Shown in pieces: positions 8,066 to 17,906 of a DNA stretch of 64,000 nt. The notes under the pieces were generated by a model. The model was not told where the DNA came from, did not search any database, and saw nothing but the letters and a program-made list of their open reading frames with translations. A program made the translations under genes and the position numbers. The stretch is taken from the NCBI GenBank assembly GCA_963726065.1, contig CAVSAU010000002.1, forward strand, positions 372,001 through 436,000, in the 5' to 3' direction. Each line of letters starts with the position of its first letter. Positions within the stretch are counted from its first letter, which is position 1. This DNA is from Neomesorhizobium sp963726065 (GTDB lineage Bacteria; Pseudomonadota; Alphaproteobacteria; Rhizobiales; Rhizobiaceae).

Positions 8066-9766
8066 TTACTTGTCGGTGCGGTTCTTGAGCGCCGCACCCA
8101 GGATGTCGCCGAGCGAAGCGCCGGAGTCGGTCGAGCCGTACTGGGCAACCGCTTCCTTCTCTTCGGCGATTTCCAGCGCCTTGATCGAGACCTGCAGTTT
8201 GCGGGTCTTCTTGTCGAAGGCGATGACGCGCGCGTCGACCTTCTGGCCGACCGAGAAGCGCTCGGGGCGCTGCTCGTCACGGTCGCGCGACAGGTCGGAC
8301 CGCTTGATGAAGGTCTCGATGTCGTGGTCGACGAGCCGGACTTCCAGGCCGCCGTCCTTGACGCCGATGACTTCGCAGGTGACGACCGCGTTCTTGCGCA
8401 GCTCGCCCGAGGAGGCGGCTTCGCCGACGGCATCGCGCGCCAGCTGCTTGACGCCGAGCGAGATGCGCTCCTTCTCGATGTCGACATCGAGAACCTGCGC
8501 CTTCACCATGTCGCCGCGGTTGTACTCCTCGATCACCTGCTCGCCCGGACGGTTCCAGTCGAGGTCGGACAGGTGGACCATGCCGTCCACGTCGCCTTCG
8601 AGGCCGATGAACAGGCCGAACTCGGTCTTGTTCTTGACCTCGCCCTCGACCTGGCTGCCGACCGGATGGTTGCGGGCGAAAGCCTCCCACGGATTCTCAA
8701 GCGTCTGCTTGAGGCCGAGCGAGATGCGGCGCTTGGCCGGATCGACTTCGAGCACCACCACATCGACAGCTTGAGAGGTCGACAGGATCTTGCCGGGGTG
8801 CACGTTCTTCTTGGTCCACGACATTTCCGAAACGTGGATGAGGCCCTCGATGCCCGGCTCCAGCTCGACGAACGCGCCGTAGTCGGTGATGTTGGTGACC
8901 GTGCCGGAGATCTTCTTGCCGAGCGGGTACTTGGCGCCGATGCCTTCCCACGGATCCGACTCGAGCTGCTTCATGCCGAGCGAGATGCGGTGGGTTTCCT
9001 GGTTGATGCGGATGATCTGCACCTTGACCGTCTGGCCGATGTTGAGGATCTCGGTCGGATGGTTGACGCGGCGCCAGGCCATGTCGGTGACATGCAGCAG
9101 GCCGTCGATGCCGCCGAGGTCGACGAACGCACCGTAGTCGGTGATGTTCTTGACCACGCCTTCGACAACCTGGCCCTCTTCGAGGTTCTGCACGATTTCC
9201 GAACGCTGTTCGGCACGGCTCTCTTCGAGGACGGTGCGGCGCGACACGACGATGTTGCCGCGGCGGCGATCCATCTTGAGGATCTCGAAGGGCTGCGGGT
9301 TGTGCATGAGCGGGGTGACGTCGCGGATCGGACGGATATCGACCTGCGAACGCGGCAGGAAGGCCACGGCGCCGTCGAGATCGACGGTGAAGCCGCCCTT
9401 GACCTGGTTGAAGATGACGCCTTCGACGCGCTCACCCTTGGTGAACTTCTCCTCGAGGCGGACCCAGCTCTCTTCGCGGCGGGCCTTCTCGCGCGAAAGC
9501 ATGGCTTCGCCAAGCGCGTTTTCGATGCGCTCGACATAAACTTCGACGGTGTCGCCGACCTTCAGCTGGCCGTCCTTGGCCTTGGCGCCGAATTCCTTCA
9601 GCGGCACGCGGCCTTCGACCTTGAGGCCGACATCGATGATGGCCATGTCTTTTTCGATGGCCGTGATGAGACCCTTGACGACCTGGCCTTCACCCGAGTG
9701 GCCGTCGGAAAACGACTCTTCGAGCAGCGCGGAAAAATCGTCGCGAGTGGGATTTGCTTGTGACAT
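8066..9766 (-). CDS. rpsA: 30S ribosomal protein S1
   Basis: 566 residues, the usual alphaproteobacterial length, with six S1 RNA-binding domains; repeats such as VVKNITDYGAFVDLGGIDGL and TVTNITDYGAFVELEPGIEGL are visible. S1 binds mRNA on the small ribosomal subunit and helps translation start. The start at 9766 (MSQANPTRDDFSALL) is preceded by AGGAG; an in-frame start 24 bases upstream is not needed. It lies downstream of cmk, the classical aroA-cmk-rpsA neighbourhood. Confidence 0.97.
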   Translation of the reverse strand: MSQANPTRDDFSALLEESFSDGHSGEGQVVKGLITAIEKDMAIIDVGLKVEGRVPLKEFGAKAKDGQLKVGDTVEVYVERIENALGEAMLSREKARREESWVRLEEKFTKGERVEGVIFNQVKGGFTVDLDGAVAFLPRSQVDIRPIRDVTPLMHNPQPFEILKMDRRRGNIVVSRRTVLEESRAEQRSEIVQNLEEGQVVEGVVKNITDYGAFVDLGGIDGLLHVTDMAWRRVNHPTEILNIGQTVKVQIIRINQETHRISLGMKQLESDPWEGIGAKYPLGKKISGTVTNITDYGAFVELEPGIEGLIHVSEMSWTKKNVHPGKILSTSQAVDVVVLEVDPAKRRISLGLKQTLENPWEAFARNHPVGSQVEGEVKNKTEFGLFIGLEGDVDGMVHLSDLDWNRPGEQVIEEYNRGDMVKAQVLDVDIEKERISLGVKQLARDAVGEAASSGELRKNAVVTCEVIGVKDGGLEVRLVDHDIETFIKRSDLSRDRDEQRPERFSVGQKVDARVIAFDKKTRKLQVSIKALEIAEEKEAVAQYGSTDSGASLGDILGAALKNRTDK

Positions 9767-9973
9767 ATGTTCTCCTGGAGGGTCCTGCATCAGCGGGACC
9801 GGCGCCGTGGGTTCGTGTTGCGTTGACCTGACCAGACATTCCGGCCCGTTGGGGCCTGGTGCCGCTTTCGAAGCGGCGGTTCCGGCGCATAAGAATGCTG
9901 GCAGGCGGTTTTTCCCCGAAGCCGGAAATGGATCGCGTCACCGCCGTGGCGGCTCAACCGACAATTCGAGGCT

Positions 9974-10625
9974 TCAGGCTGTGTTTCCGGTCGCCAAGGC
10001 CTTGTCGATCAGGGCTTTGGCCGCCAGAAACGCGGTCTCTATAGACATTTCCGACGTATCGAGCAAGTGCGCGTCGGCGGCGGGCCTCAGCGGCGAGTCG
10101 GCGCGGCCGGTGTCGCGGGCGTCGCGGCGCTCGATATCGGCAAGGATTTCGCCGAAATCGGCGGTGCCGCCGCGCGATTCGATGTCGCGCAGCCGCCGCC
10201 CGGCGCGCACTGCGCGCACTCGCGGTTACGTAGAGCTTCACGTCAGCGTCCGGGCATACCACGGTGCCGATGTCGCGGCCGTCGAGCACGGCGCCTGGCG
10301 GCGTCGCGGCAAAGGCGCGCTGCTTGTCGACCAGGATCTTGCGCACGCTAGGGAAGACGGCGACCCGCGAGGCGGCATCACCCACTGCGTGCGCCGACAG
10401 AGCGTGCTTGTCGAGGCGCGCCAGGTCGACCTGGCGGGCGGCGGTTTCCGCCGCCGAGACATTGTCGAGCGGCAGGCCGTGGCTGATGAGCGCATGCGCA
10501 ACGGCGCGGTAGGTGAGGCCGGTGTCCAGATGCGGCAGGTGGAAATAGTCCGCAAGCCGGCGCGCGAGCGTGCCCTTGCCGGAAGCCGCGGGACCGTCGA
10601 TGGCGATGAGAATGGAGCGGGTCAT
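9974..10625 (-). CDS. cmk: Cytidylate kinase (one frameshift)
   Basis: Phosphorylates CMP/dCMP with ATP. The P-loop GPAASGKGTLARRLA is at residues 11-25, LDTGLTYRAVA follows, and VLDGRDIGTVVCPDADVKLYVTAS marks the NMP-binding side. An extra base near 10210 shifts the frame; the other frame continues VRAGRRLRDIESRGG, DTSEMSIETAF and ends KALIDKALATGNTA, as expected for Cmk (about 216 residues). Probably a sequence error in an essential gene. Confidence 0.92.
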
Positions 10626-11919
10626 GAACGAAGCTTCAAGCCGAGAAGCGCGGCGAAGGCAAGAGGTGGATCAGCCGGGATGTCTTCTCGCGACCGGCGC
10701 AGCCCAATCGGCATAGTGCGGTTCGAAGGGAGATGGAGAGGGTTCCCAGATGATGTCCGTAATTGGTCCGAGTATTCTGCGGCTGAAGCCTGCCCATTCG
10801 TGCAAGATCCTGCGAGCTGTCGCACGGTAGCGGTAGCGAAAGGATTGTTCTCGAATTTCTTCCTGAACTCGGATCTTGTCGAGGTCGAGATCGCCTGCAC
10901 CGCGCGCTGGCGGGCGCTTTCTTCGAAACGGAAATTCCGCCTTCAGCGCCTTCATGCCGTCGAATATCTGCCGACGTGCAGCTTACAATGGTCAACTCGC
11001 TGAAGGGAGTGTCGTCCCGACGCCGCGCAAGAAGCGTTTTCGGAGGTGGAAGAAAGTTGTGGGCGGGCATCTGTGGACGCTGCTCTCGGCGCGCGCCTCG
11101 ACTCGTCAGGACCGGTGACGGCGCGCAGCCTCCGGCAATCATGAAGCAGGCGGCAGAGCTGCCGTATCTGCTCGAACTCATCCTCATCGAAGCAGTCGTC
11201 CTGCTTTTGGAACCAGTCACTGCGCTGCCGCGCCATCAACTTACTTGTGCCGTCAAAATTTCCCATCGCAAGCTCAAGGCAAAAGTTCGAATGCGGTGTG
11301 ACCGGGTTTGCTTGCGTAGCGGCACCCGGTAGAACCGCTCTAAGGAATCGACCGAGCGGAAAAAGGTAGGACCGCGGTTTCGATATGCTCCTGGAAGGCT
11401 TCATATCCTATTGGCGGAGGCAGCTCGGAGCGATAAGAAATGCTTCTCCCTGAGGAAGCGACGTGCTGAAGCGGATCGTATTCTCCAGCTCAGTTGGGAA
11501 AAGTGGCGCCCATAGGCTCTGGATGCTCCACACCCCTTATAACGCGCCGTTCTCCGGGACATCGTACGCCATCATTCTCCTGACGAAATGGCGAACCGGC
11601 TTTACCACCGTCCATGACCCGCTATGGATCAAGCCATGCTGCTGCTCGAGCCACCGCGTCAGCCAGTGTTCCCCCGCCTATCGGAGAAGTCATTGCGCCC
11701 GCCCTCCAAAACCAAGCGTTGTCGTCATGGACGCAACGCAGGCCTGACTTCTACGATTATTACCGCAGTCACATTTGGATACCTAGCGATAACGTTCTGA
11801 TAAATCTCCGAATTGCCCGCGGGTACTCTCGGTTGGCTCGGATTGAAATTAGCTTTCAAACGAAGCTGCAAACCCGCCGCCTTAAGCTGTTAGCGCAGGA
11901 ACCGGGCAAGGGCTTCGCC
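10626..11919. other. 1.3 kb segment between aroA and cmk with no recognisable gene
   Basis: aroA and cmk are usually close neighbours, but here 1.3 kb separates them. GC looks lower than in the flanks. Two minus-strand reading frames overlap by ATGA at 10952-10955: 10952-11266 (MGNFDGTSKLMARQRSDWF, 104 residues) and 10671-10955 (MKALKAEFPFRRKRP, 94 residues). Another frame ends in an ATGA overlap with cmk. None resembles a family I know, and the frames look mixed, as in decayed coding sequence. From 11405 to 11919 I see nothing I can name. Confidence 0.5.
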
Positions 11920-13260
11920 TCACCCGACCTCCGCGCCGAGCCCTTTCATCAGCCCCATGAATTCCGGGAAGCTGGTGGCGATCATGTTGGCGTCGTCGAT
12001 CGCGACCGGCTTTTCGGTGGCGAGGCCAAGCACCAGGAAGCTCATGGCGATGCGGTGGTCGAGATGTGTCGCGACAGTACCGCCGCCGAGGCCCTTGCCG
12101 TCCGGACGGCCTCTCACGCTGAGCGAAGCCTCGCCCTCGGTGCTATCGACCCCGTTGGCCTTCAGCCCGTTGGCCACCGCCGACAGCCGGTCGCTTTCCT
12201 TCACCCGCAGTTCGTCGAGGCCTTCCATCAGCGTCTGGCCTTCGGCGAAGGCGGCGGCGACGGCCAGCACCGGATATTCGTCGATCATCGAGGGCGCGCG
12301 CTCAGCCGGCACTTTTACGCCCTTGAGCTCGGAACCGCGCACGCGCAGGTCGGCGACATCCTCGCCGCCGGCATTGCGCAGATTGAGGATTTCTATCCGG
12401 CCGCCCATTTCCTGCAGCGTCAACAGAAGGCCGGTGCGGGTCGGGTTCATCAGCACGTTTTCAATCGTGATGTCCGAGCCCGGCACGATCAGCGCCGCGA
12501 CCAGCGGGAAGCCGGCGGACGAAGGATCGCCCGGCACCGCAATGGTCTGTCCGGTCAACCGGCCCTGGCCCTCGATGCGGATATGACGCGCGCCCTGGCT
12601 GTCGGTCTCGACTTCGAGATTGGCCCCGAACCCCGTCAGCATCTTTTCGGTATGGTCGCGGGTCATCACCGGCTCGATGACGGTGGTGACGCCCGGCGTG
12701 TTGAGGCCGGCAAGCAGCACCGCCGACTTCACCTGCGCCGACGCCATCGGCACGCGGTAGGAGATCGGGGCGGCGACCTTCGGGCCGCGCAGGGTCAGCG
12801 GCATGCGGTCGCCGGGCGCCGAGTTCAGCACCTGCATGCCCATTTCGCGCAAGGGGTCGAGCACGCGCGCCATCGGCCGGCTTTGCAGCGAGGCGTCACC
12901 GACGAAGGTGGTTTGCATGTCATAGACGCCGACCAGGCCCATGGTCAGCCGCGATCCGGTGCCGGCATTGCCGAAGTCGAGTGCGGCGACGGGTTCAAGC
13001 AACGCGCCGTTGCCGGTGCCGCGGATGATCCATTCCTGGCCGCGCTTTTCTATATGCGCGCCCATCGCCTTCATCGCCTCGCCGGTGCGCATCACGTCCT
13101 CGCCTTCGAGCAGGCCGGTGATGCGCGTTTCGCCGGAGGCCAGTCCGCCGAACATGAAGGAGCGATGCGAGATCGACTTGTCGCCGGGCACGCGCGCGGT
13201 TCCGGTGAGCGCCGGCGAGCGCCGCGCCGTCGCAGGGTGTGGTTTGGCGTCATGCGCCAT
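11920..13260 (-). CDS. aroA: 3-phosphoshikimate 1-carboxyvinyltransferase (EPSP synthase, class II)
   Basis: Sixth step of the shikimate pathway: shikimate-3-phosphate plus PEP to EPSP. 446 residues; class II (CP4-like) by its opening PGDKSISHRSFMFGGLASGE, VPMASAQVKSAVLLAGLNT, and RAPSMIDEYPVLAVAAAFAEG. The glyphosate-contact motif reads LDFGNAGTGSRL, with Gly at residue 100 where the CP4 enzyme has Ala. Divergent from the FYDLN-acid gene; the terminal sequence GLMKGLGAEVG is followed by the unexplained segment before cmk. Confidence 0.97.
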   Translation of the reverse strand: MAHDAKPHPATARRSPALTGTARVPGDKSISHRSFMFGGLASGETRITGLLEGEDVMRTGEAMKAMGAHIEKRGQEWIIRGTGNGALLEPVAALDFGNAGTGSRLTMGLVGVYDMQTTFVGDASLQSRPMARVLDPLREMGMQVLNSAPGDRMPLTLRGPKVAAPISYRVPMASAQVKSAVLLAGLNTPGVTTVIEPVMTRDHTEKMLTGFGANLEVETDSQGARHIRIEGQGRLTGQTIAVPGDPSSAGFPLVAALIVPGSDITIENVLMNPTRTGLLLTLQEMGGRIEILNLRNAGGEDVADLRVRGSELKGVKVPAERAPSMIDEYPVLAVAAAFAEGQTLMEGLDELRVKESDRLSAVANGLKANGVDSTEGEASLSVRGRPDGKGLGGGTVATHLDHRIAMSFLVLGLATEKPVAIDDANMIATSFPEFMGLMKGLGAEVG

Positions 13261-13406
13261 ATGAGATGTCCTGGGTTTGTTCGGCCGAGCATCCGCTCAA
13301 AGCCGGGCGTGGATCTTTTTGCACGGCGTTCCTAACATGGCCGTATCGACCCGTCATCCCAAAAAACCGGTCGGAACCGGCGTTTCCAGCGGAACGCCTT
13401 TAGGCT

Positions 13407-13435
13407 TTGACAGGCCGGCAAAGCTTGGCTATGGG
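13407..13435 (+). promoter_or_regulatory. Sigma-70-type promoter for the FYDLN-acid gene
   Basis: TTGACA, exactly 17 bases, then TATGGG, ending 30 bases before the GTG start at 13466. Confidence 0.6.
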
Positions 13436-13465
13436 GACCAACTCTTTTTTGACGAGGCTGGACCC

Positions 13466-13855
13466 GTGGCTAAACCCGAACTTGGCACCAAACGCATCGA
13501 CCCGGAGACGGGCCGGAAATTCTACGACCTGAATAAGGATCCGATCGTTTCGCCGTACACCGGCAAATCCTATCCGCGCACCTACTTCGAAACCGCCTCC
13601 GAGACGGCCATCAAGGACGAAGAGGAAGTCGAAGAGAAGGAACTGGACGCCGAGGAGGAAGGCGCCGAAGTCGTGTCGCTCGAGGAAGCGGACGATGAGG
13701 TGAAGGCCGGCGACGATCTGCCGGACATCGAGGACGACGAAGATGTCGATCTCGGCGACGACGATGACGACGACACCTTCCTCGCCGACGAGGAAGAGGA
13801 AGACGACGACGTTGCCGACATCATCGGCGTTGGCGACGACGACGACGAAATCTGA
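13466..13855 (+). CDS. TIGR02300 family ('FYDLN acid domain') protein
   Basis: 129 residues. The N-terminus VAKPELGTKRIDPETGRKFYDLNKDPIVSPYTG is diagnostic of the family (motif FYDLN at about residue 19), followed by a very acidic Glu/Asp tail with runs of Asp. Function unknown; found in alphaproteobacteria next to aroA and tRNA-Ala. The GTG at 13466 fits the family N-terminus; a longer in-frame reading lacks similarity and overlaps the promoter. Confidence 0.88.
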   Translation: MAKPELGTKRIDPETGRKFYDLNKDPIVSPYTGKSYPRTYFETASETAIKDEEEVEEKELDAEEEGAEVVSLEEADDEVKAGDDLPDIEDDEDVDLGDDDDDDTFLADEEEEDDDVADIIGVGDDDDEI

Positions 13856-14032
13856 TTTTCGCAACGGCGCGGCGCAGTTAGGCTGTCGCCACGCCGGACC
13901 GGCCCGCTCGCAGATTTGCCGAAAAAGGCTGACAGGCGGGCTTGATCTTGGTGAGAGGCGGGGTTAGAAGCCGCCTCGACTGCAGCGAGGGACCAGACCT
14001 TGCTGGACTTTTCCGCCGGAAGCGGCGGGTGT

Positions 14033-14108
<76 letters not shown>

Positions 14109-14318
14109 AATTTCCATATCTCACGGCAGTTCGCTTCGCTCACGCCTCCGATAGGGCGGGCAAAAGCCCGGGCCGCAGTCGCGGCCTTGTTCCGGTTAGA
14201 GGACTTTTCCTCTTACCCTCACCAAATCTTCCCCTTGTTTCTCGGTAACGACCTATGTGTGGGCGGCTTAACCGCACCGTGATTTGTAATCGCCGCGCGG
14301 CAATCCTATAAATTGCAT

Positions 14319-14609
14319 ATGCGCTTCACATTCACCTCACTCTCCTGGAAATCGCTCCTTTTTGCTGGCATAGCCTCCGTTGGTTTGTCCGGCGCAGGCG
14401 CGTTGGCGCAGGCGGCTGAAGCGCAGAAGGGCCTGCCGGGGGTTGAAGGCGGCTACAGCATCGTCAAGCCGCGCGAGGAAGTGCTGCAACCGGAGCCCGA
14501 CACGCTCCCTTCGCAGGACGGTGCGCTGAAGGTCGGCGACTGGGATGTAAGAATTTCGGGCAGCGTCATCTTCGATATCGGCACGATGAAGCCGCGGTCC
14601 AACCGCTAG
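14319..14609 (+). CDS. Small exported hypothetical protein
   Basis: 96 residues, beginning MRFTFTSLSWKSLLFAG with a Sec signal peptide and a probable cleavage after ALAQA. The mature part (KGLPGVEGGYSIVKPREEVLQPEPD, then LKVGDWDVRISGSVIFDIG) has no motif I recognise. The ATG at 14319 is preferred to an in-frame TTG six bases earlier. It stands alone between tRNA-Ala and pobA. Confidence 0.68.
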   Translation: MRFTFTSLSWKSLLFAGIASVGLSGAGALAQAAEAQKGLPGVEGGYSIVKPREEVLQPEPDTLPSQDGALKVGDWDVRISGSVIFDIGTMKPRSNR

Positions 14610-14727
14610 ACAATCTTCCGCTTACACGGAAAACAGCCCTTATCCCAACCTCTCCCGTGGAGGACGGGGAGAGGGAGGACTGGCGCGTTGCGGCCTGCCT
14701 CGTCGCACCGCTCGCCAGCGCCATGAG

Positions 14728-15897
14728 TCAGCCGGGCAAGCCGGTATAATTTTCCGCGAAACTGGTCCGGGCAGCCGTCGAGCCGACGAGATAGTCGAAT
14801 TCCGCCCGCTGGATACGCCGACCGAAACGGCCCGTTTCGGGAAAGGTATGGAGCAGCGAGGTCATCCACCAGGAAAAGCGCTCGGCTTTCCAGATATGGC
14901 CGAGCGCCCGGCGGGAGTAGGTGTCGATGCCCGCCGATGCACGCTCCGCATAAAATTCGATGAAGGCGTCGGCCAGCAGGCCGACATCGTGCATGGCCAG
15001 GTTGAGGCCCTTGGCGCCGGTGGGCGGCACGATATGCGCGGCGTCGCCGGCAAGAAACAGCGAGCCGAAGCGCAACGGCTCGGCGACGAAACTGCGCAGC
15101 GGCGCGATGGATTTTTCGATCGACGGCCCGGTTTGCAGCCGTGCCGCGAATTCTGGATTAAGCCGCGACCGCAATTCATTCCAGAATCGATCGTCAGGCC
15201 AGTCCTGCGTGCGTTCGGTGGCTGGAACCTGGATATAGTAGCGGCTGCGGCTGCGCGAGCGCATCGAGCAGAGCGCGAAGCCACGCTGATGGTGCGCGTA
15301 GATGAGTTCGTCGTCGACCGGCGGCTTTTCGACCAGCAGGCCCAGCCAGCCGAAATCGTAGTGGCGCTCGAAGATGGTCAGCGCATCGCCGGGAATGCTG
15401 GCGCGCGAGACGCCGTGATAGCCGTCGCATCCCACGATGAAATCGCAACCGAGTTCTTTGCGCTGCCCTTGCTGCCGCCAGCTGACGCGCGGGCGCGTGC
15501 CGTCGAAATCGTGCAGCGTGACATCCTCGGCCTCGTAGACGGTCGACGCGGCAGATGCGTTGCGCGCGTCCATCAGGTCGCGCGTCGCCTCTGTCTGGCC
15601 GTAGACGGTCACGTGCCTGCCGGTGAGCGAGGGAAAATCGATGCGTGCGGCGTCTCCATCGAAGCTGAGCTTGACGCCGTCATGGCTTAGCCCCTCGGCA
15701 TGGACGCGTTCGCCGACGCCTGCCCGGTCAAGCAGGTCGACCGAACCCTGCTCGAGGACGCCGGCGCGGATGCGCGACAGCACATGGCTGGCGCTCCTGC
15801 GCTCCAGCACGATCGTGTCGACGCCGGCGCGTTCGAGCAGGCGGCCGAGCATCAGCCCGGCAGGCCCGGCGCCGACAATGGCGACCTGCGTGCGCAT
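14728..15897 (-). CDS. pobA: 4-hydroxybenzoate 3-monooxygenase
   Basis: FAD- and NADPH-dependent hydroxylase converting 4-hydroxybenzoate to protocatechuate, feeding the beta-ketoadipate pathway. 389 residues, the standard length. FAD motif VAIVGAGPAGLMLGRLLERAG at residues 5-25, RAGVLEQGSVDLLDRAGVG, DG-type motif FIVGCDGYHGVSR, and the GD motif LFLAGDAAHIVPPTGAKGLN. The start at 15897 is preceded by GGAGGAGGG. No pobR neighbour is seen in the window. Confidence 0.95.
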   Translation of the reverse strand: MRTQVAIVGAGPAGLMLGRLLERAGVDTIVLERRSASHVLSRIRAGVLEQGSVDLLDRAGVGERVHAEGLSHDGVKLSFDGDAARIDFPSLTGRHVTVYGQTEATRDLMDARNASAASTVYEAEDVTLHDFDGTRPRVSWRQQGQRKELGCDFIVGCDGYHGVSRASIPGDALTIFERHYDFGWLGLLVEKPPVDDELIYAHHQRGFALCSMRSRSRSRYYIQVPATERTQDWPDDRFWNELRSRLNPEFAARLQTGPSIEKSIAPLRSFVAEPLRFGSLFLAGDAAHIVPPTGAKGLNLAMHDVGLLADAFIEFYAERASAGIDTYSRRALGHIWKAERFSWWMTSLLHTFPETGRFGRRIQRAEFDYLVGSTAARTSFAENYTGLPG

Positions 15898-16104
15898 GTC
15901 CCTCCTCCTGGCTGCTCCATCCCTCGGTCCAACGTGGCGGAGGCGCGCCAGCGTGCCAATGGACCCGTCCCGCAATCCCCGTCTATTTCGCCGGCGCGTT
16001 CGCAAAACCGTCCACCGGGCCTGTTGCCCATTCGCCGAAACCGGTTGTGCCAGCGCCCCACCATCCCGGTGACAGCCCCGGCACTTTCCGATAATCCTCC
16101 AGCC

Positions 16105-17292
16105 ATGAGTCTGCCTGTCGATCCCGCCGCCAATCTCGCTTCCCTCATCCGCTGCGCGTCGGTGACGCCTGCCGAGGGCGGTGCGTTGACGGCGCTCGAG
16201 ACCATGCTGAAGCCGCTGGGCTTCAATGTCGAGCGCCCGGTCTTTGCGGAAGACGGCACGCCCGACATCGAAAACCTTTACGCGCGGCTGTCGGGCGACG
16301 GCCCGCATCTGATGTTTGCCGGCCACACCGATGTGGTGCCGGTGGGTGACGAAGCTGCCTGGACGCATCCGCCCTTCGCCGCCGAGATCGCCAACGGCGA
16401 GATGTACGGACGCGGCGCGGTCGACATGAAGGGCGGCATCGCCTGCTTCCTCGCCGGTTTGGCGCGGCATGTCGAGAAGCACGGCCGGCCGAAGGGATCG
16501 ATCTCCTTCCTGATCACCGGCGACGAGGAAGGTCCGGCCATCAACGGCACGGTGAAGCTGCTGGCGTGGGCCGCCGGCAGGGGCGAGAAATGGGATGCTT
16601 CGATCGTCGGCGAGCCGACCAATCCCGACGCTCTGGGCGACATGATCAAGATCGGCCGCCGCGGCTCGCTGTCGGGCATCGTCACCGTCAACGGCCGGCA
16701 GGGCCACGCCGCCTATCCGCATCTGGCAGACAACCCGGCGCGGGGCATCGTCACACTCCTCGACGCGCTGATGGCGCCGGCCTTCGACAAGGGAACCGGG
16801 GATTTCCAGCCGACCAATCTCGAAGTGACATCGATCGACATCAGCAACCCGGCGACCAACGTCATCGCGGCGAAGGCGACCGCCGCCTTCAACATCCGCT
16901 TCAACGACAACTGGACCGCCGAGAGCTTGCAGGCCGAGATCCACAACCGCCTCGACCGCGCCGCCGGCCGGCGCAAGCTGCGCCCGGGGCGCAAGGAGCC
17001 GATCGACTACGAGATCGTCTGGCGCCACCGGCCGAGCCACGTGTTCCTGACCCGCGACGACCGGCTGATCGAAACGTTGAGCGGCTCGGTCAAGGCGGTC
17101 ACCGGCAGGACGCCAGGCCTCTCCACCTCGGGAGGCACGTCGGATGCCCGTTTCATCAAGGATTATTGCCCGGTGGTCGAGTTCGGCCTCGTCGGGCAGA
17201 CGATGCACATGGTCGACGAACGCGCAGCGCTTGCCGACCTGGAGATGCTGACGCGGATCTACGAGCGTTTCCTCCAAGACTGGTTCGGCTGA
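16105..17292 (+). CDS. dapE: Succinyl-diaminopimelate desuccinylase
   Basis: M20-family di-zinc amidohydrolase of the lysine/meso-diaminopimelate pathway, needed for peptidoglycan. 395 residues. Metal-binding motifs: MFAGHTDVVPVGD (His and Asp), GRGAVDMKGG (bridging Asp), TGDEEGPAING (catalytic Glu and metal Glu), and the late His in GQTMHMVDE. The start MSLPVDPAANLASLIRCASVT matches the family; the reading frame continues upstream without function. The next gene starts nine bases later. Confidence 0.96.
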   Translation: MSLPVDPAANLASLIRCASVTPAEGGALTALETMLKPLGFNVERPVFAEDGTPDIENLYARLSGDGPHLMFAGHTDVVPVGDEAAWTHPPFAAEIANGEMYGRGAVDMKGGIACFLAGLARHVEKHGRPKGSISFLITGDEEGPAINGTVKLLAWAAGRGEKWDASIVGEPTNPDALGDMIKIGRRGSLSGIVTVNGRQGHAAYPHLADNPARGIVTLLDALMAPAFDKGTGDFQPTNLEVTSIDISNPATNVIAAKATAAFNIRFNDNWTAESLQAEIHNRLDRAAGRRKLRPGRKEPIDYEIVWRHRPSHVFLTRDDRLIETLSGSVKAVTGRTPGLSTSGGTSDARFIKDYCPVVEFGLVGQTMHMVDERAALADLEMLTRIYERFLQDWFG

Positions 17293-17300
17293 GCACCGAC

Positions 17301-17906
17301 ATGCCCCCCGCCGAAGACATCCAGCAGTTTCTCACCGGGGCGTGGCGCCTGATGATGGGCAAGCCCGACGGCATCCGGCTATTGGATATTTCGGCCGACG
17401 GCTTCTGGAATTCGTTCTTCGCTATCGTCATCTCGCTGCCAGTGCTCGTCGTCGGCTGGGTGGCGGTCGCCAACGATCTCAGCCAGAACCCCGACATCGC
17501 CGGCGGCCGCTTCTCGATCTTCCTGCGGCTGGGGCTCGCCGATCTTGGCTCCTGGCTCATTCCGATCGGCGTGCTGGCGCTGGTGGCGCGGCCGGCCGGC
17601 ATCGGCAACCGCTTCGTCCACTATGTGGTGGCCAGCAACTGGGGATCGGCGCTGCTGCTCTGGCTGATGCTGCCGCCGGCATTGCTGCGGCTGTTCTTCC
17701 CGGCGGCAGGCGACGCCGCGTCGGTGATGTCGCTGGTGCTGTTCGCGATCTCGATGGTGCTGTTCTGGCGCCTCACCAACGCGGTCCTGGGCAAGGGGCC
17801 GGCCCTGGCCTCCGCCGTCTTTGCCGGCATGTTCGCCGTGTCGCTGGCGGTGCTGTTCGGCCTGCAGGCGCTGCTTGGCCTGGGAGCCGGCACAGGCGCT
17901 ACCTGA
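17301..17906 (+). CDS. Multi-spanning membrane protein of unknown function
   Basis: 201 residues with about five hydrophobic helices (for example FFAIVISLPVLVVGWVAVA and SALLLWLMLPPALLRLFF). The N-terminus MPPAEDIQQFLTGAWRLMMG is soluble. It follows dapE with a nine-base gap, so the two are probably co-transcribed. The end overlaps the convergent MFS gene by eight bases. No family assigned. Confidence 0.75.
   Translation: MPPAEDIQQFLTGAWRLMMGKPDGIRLLDISADGFWNSFFAIVISLPVLVVGWVAVANDLSQNPDIAGGRFSIFLRLGLADLGSWLIPIGVLALVARPAGIGNRFVHYVVASNWGSALLLWLMLPPALLRLFFPAAGDAASVMSLVLFAISMVLFWRLTNAVLGKGPALASAVFAGMFAVSLAVLFGLQALLGLGAGTGAT

Noticed and set aside
8030..9763. 577-residue plus-strand ORF
   Set aside because: It is exactly antisense to rpsA and in the phase that stays open opposite GC-rich coding DNA; its composition (Asp/Leu/Val/Ala rich) is that of a shadow frame.
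11463..11747. 94-residue plus-strand ORF
   Set aside because: No ribosome-binding site, no family, unusual Cys/Ser-rich composition; not supportable as a gene.
13727..13853. GACGAC-rich stretch as a DNA repeat or CRISPR-like array
   Set aside because: It encodes the acidic Asp/Glu tail of the FYDLN-acid protein; there are no spacers, and no CRISPR array occurs anywhere in the window.
14728..17277. 849-residue minus-strand ORF
   Set aside because: Only the last 389 residues are PobA. The remainder is antisense to dapE, which is clearly the real gene.
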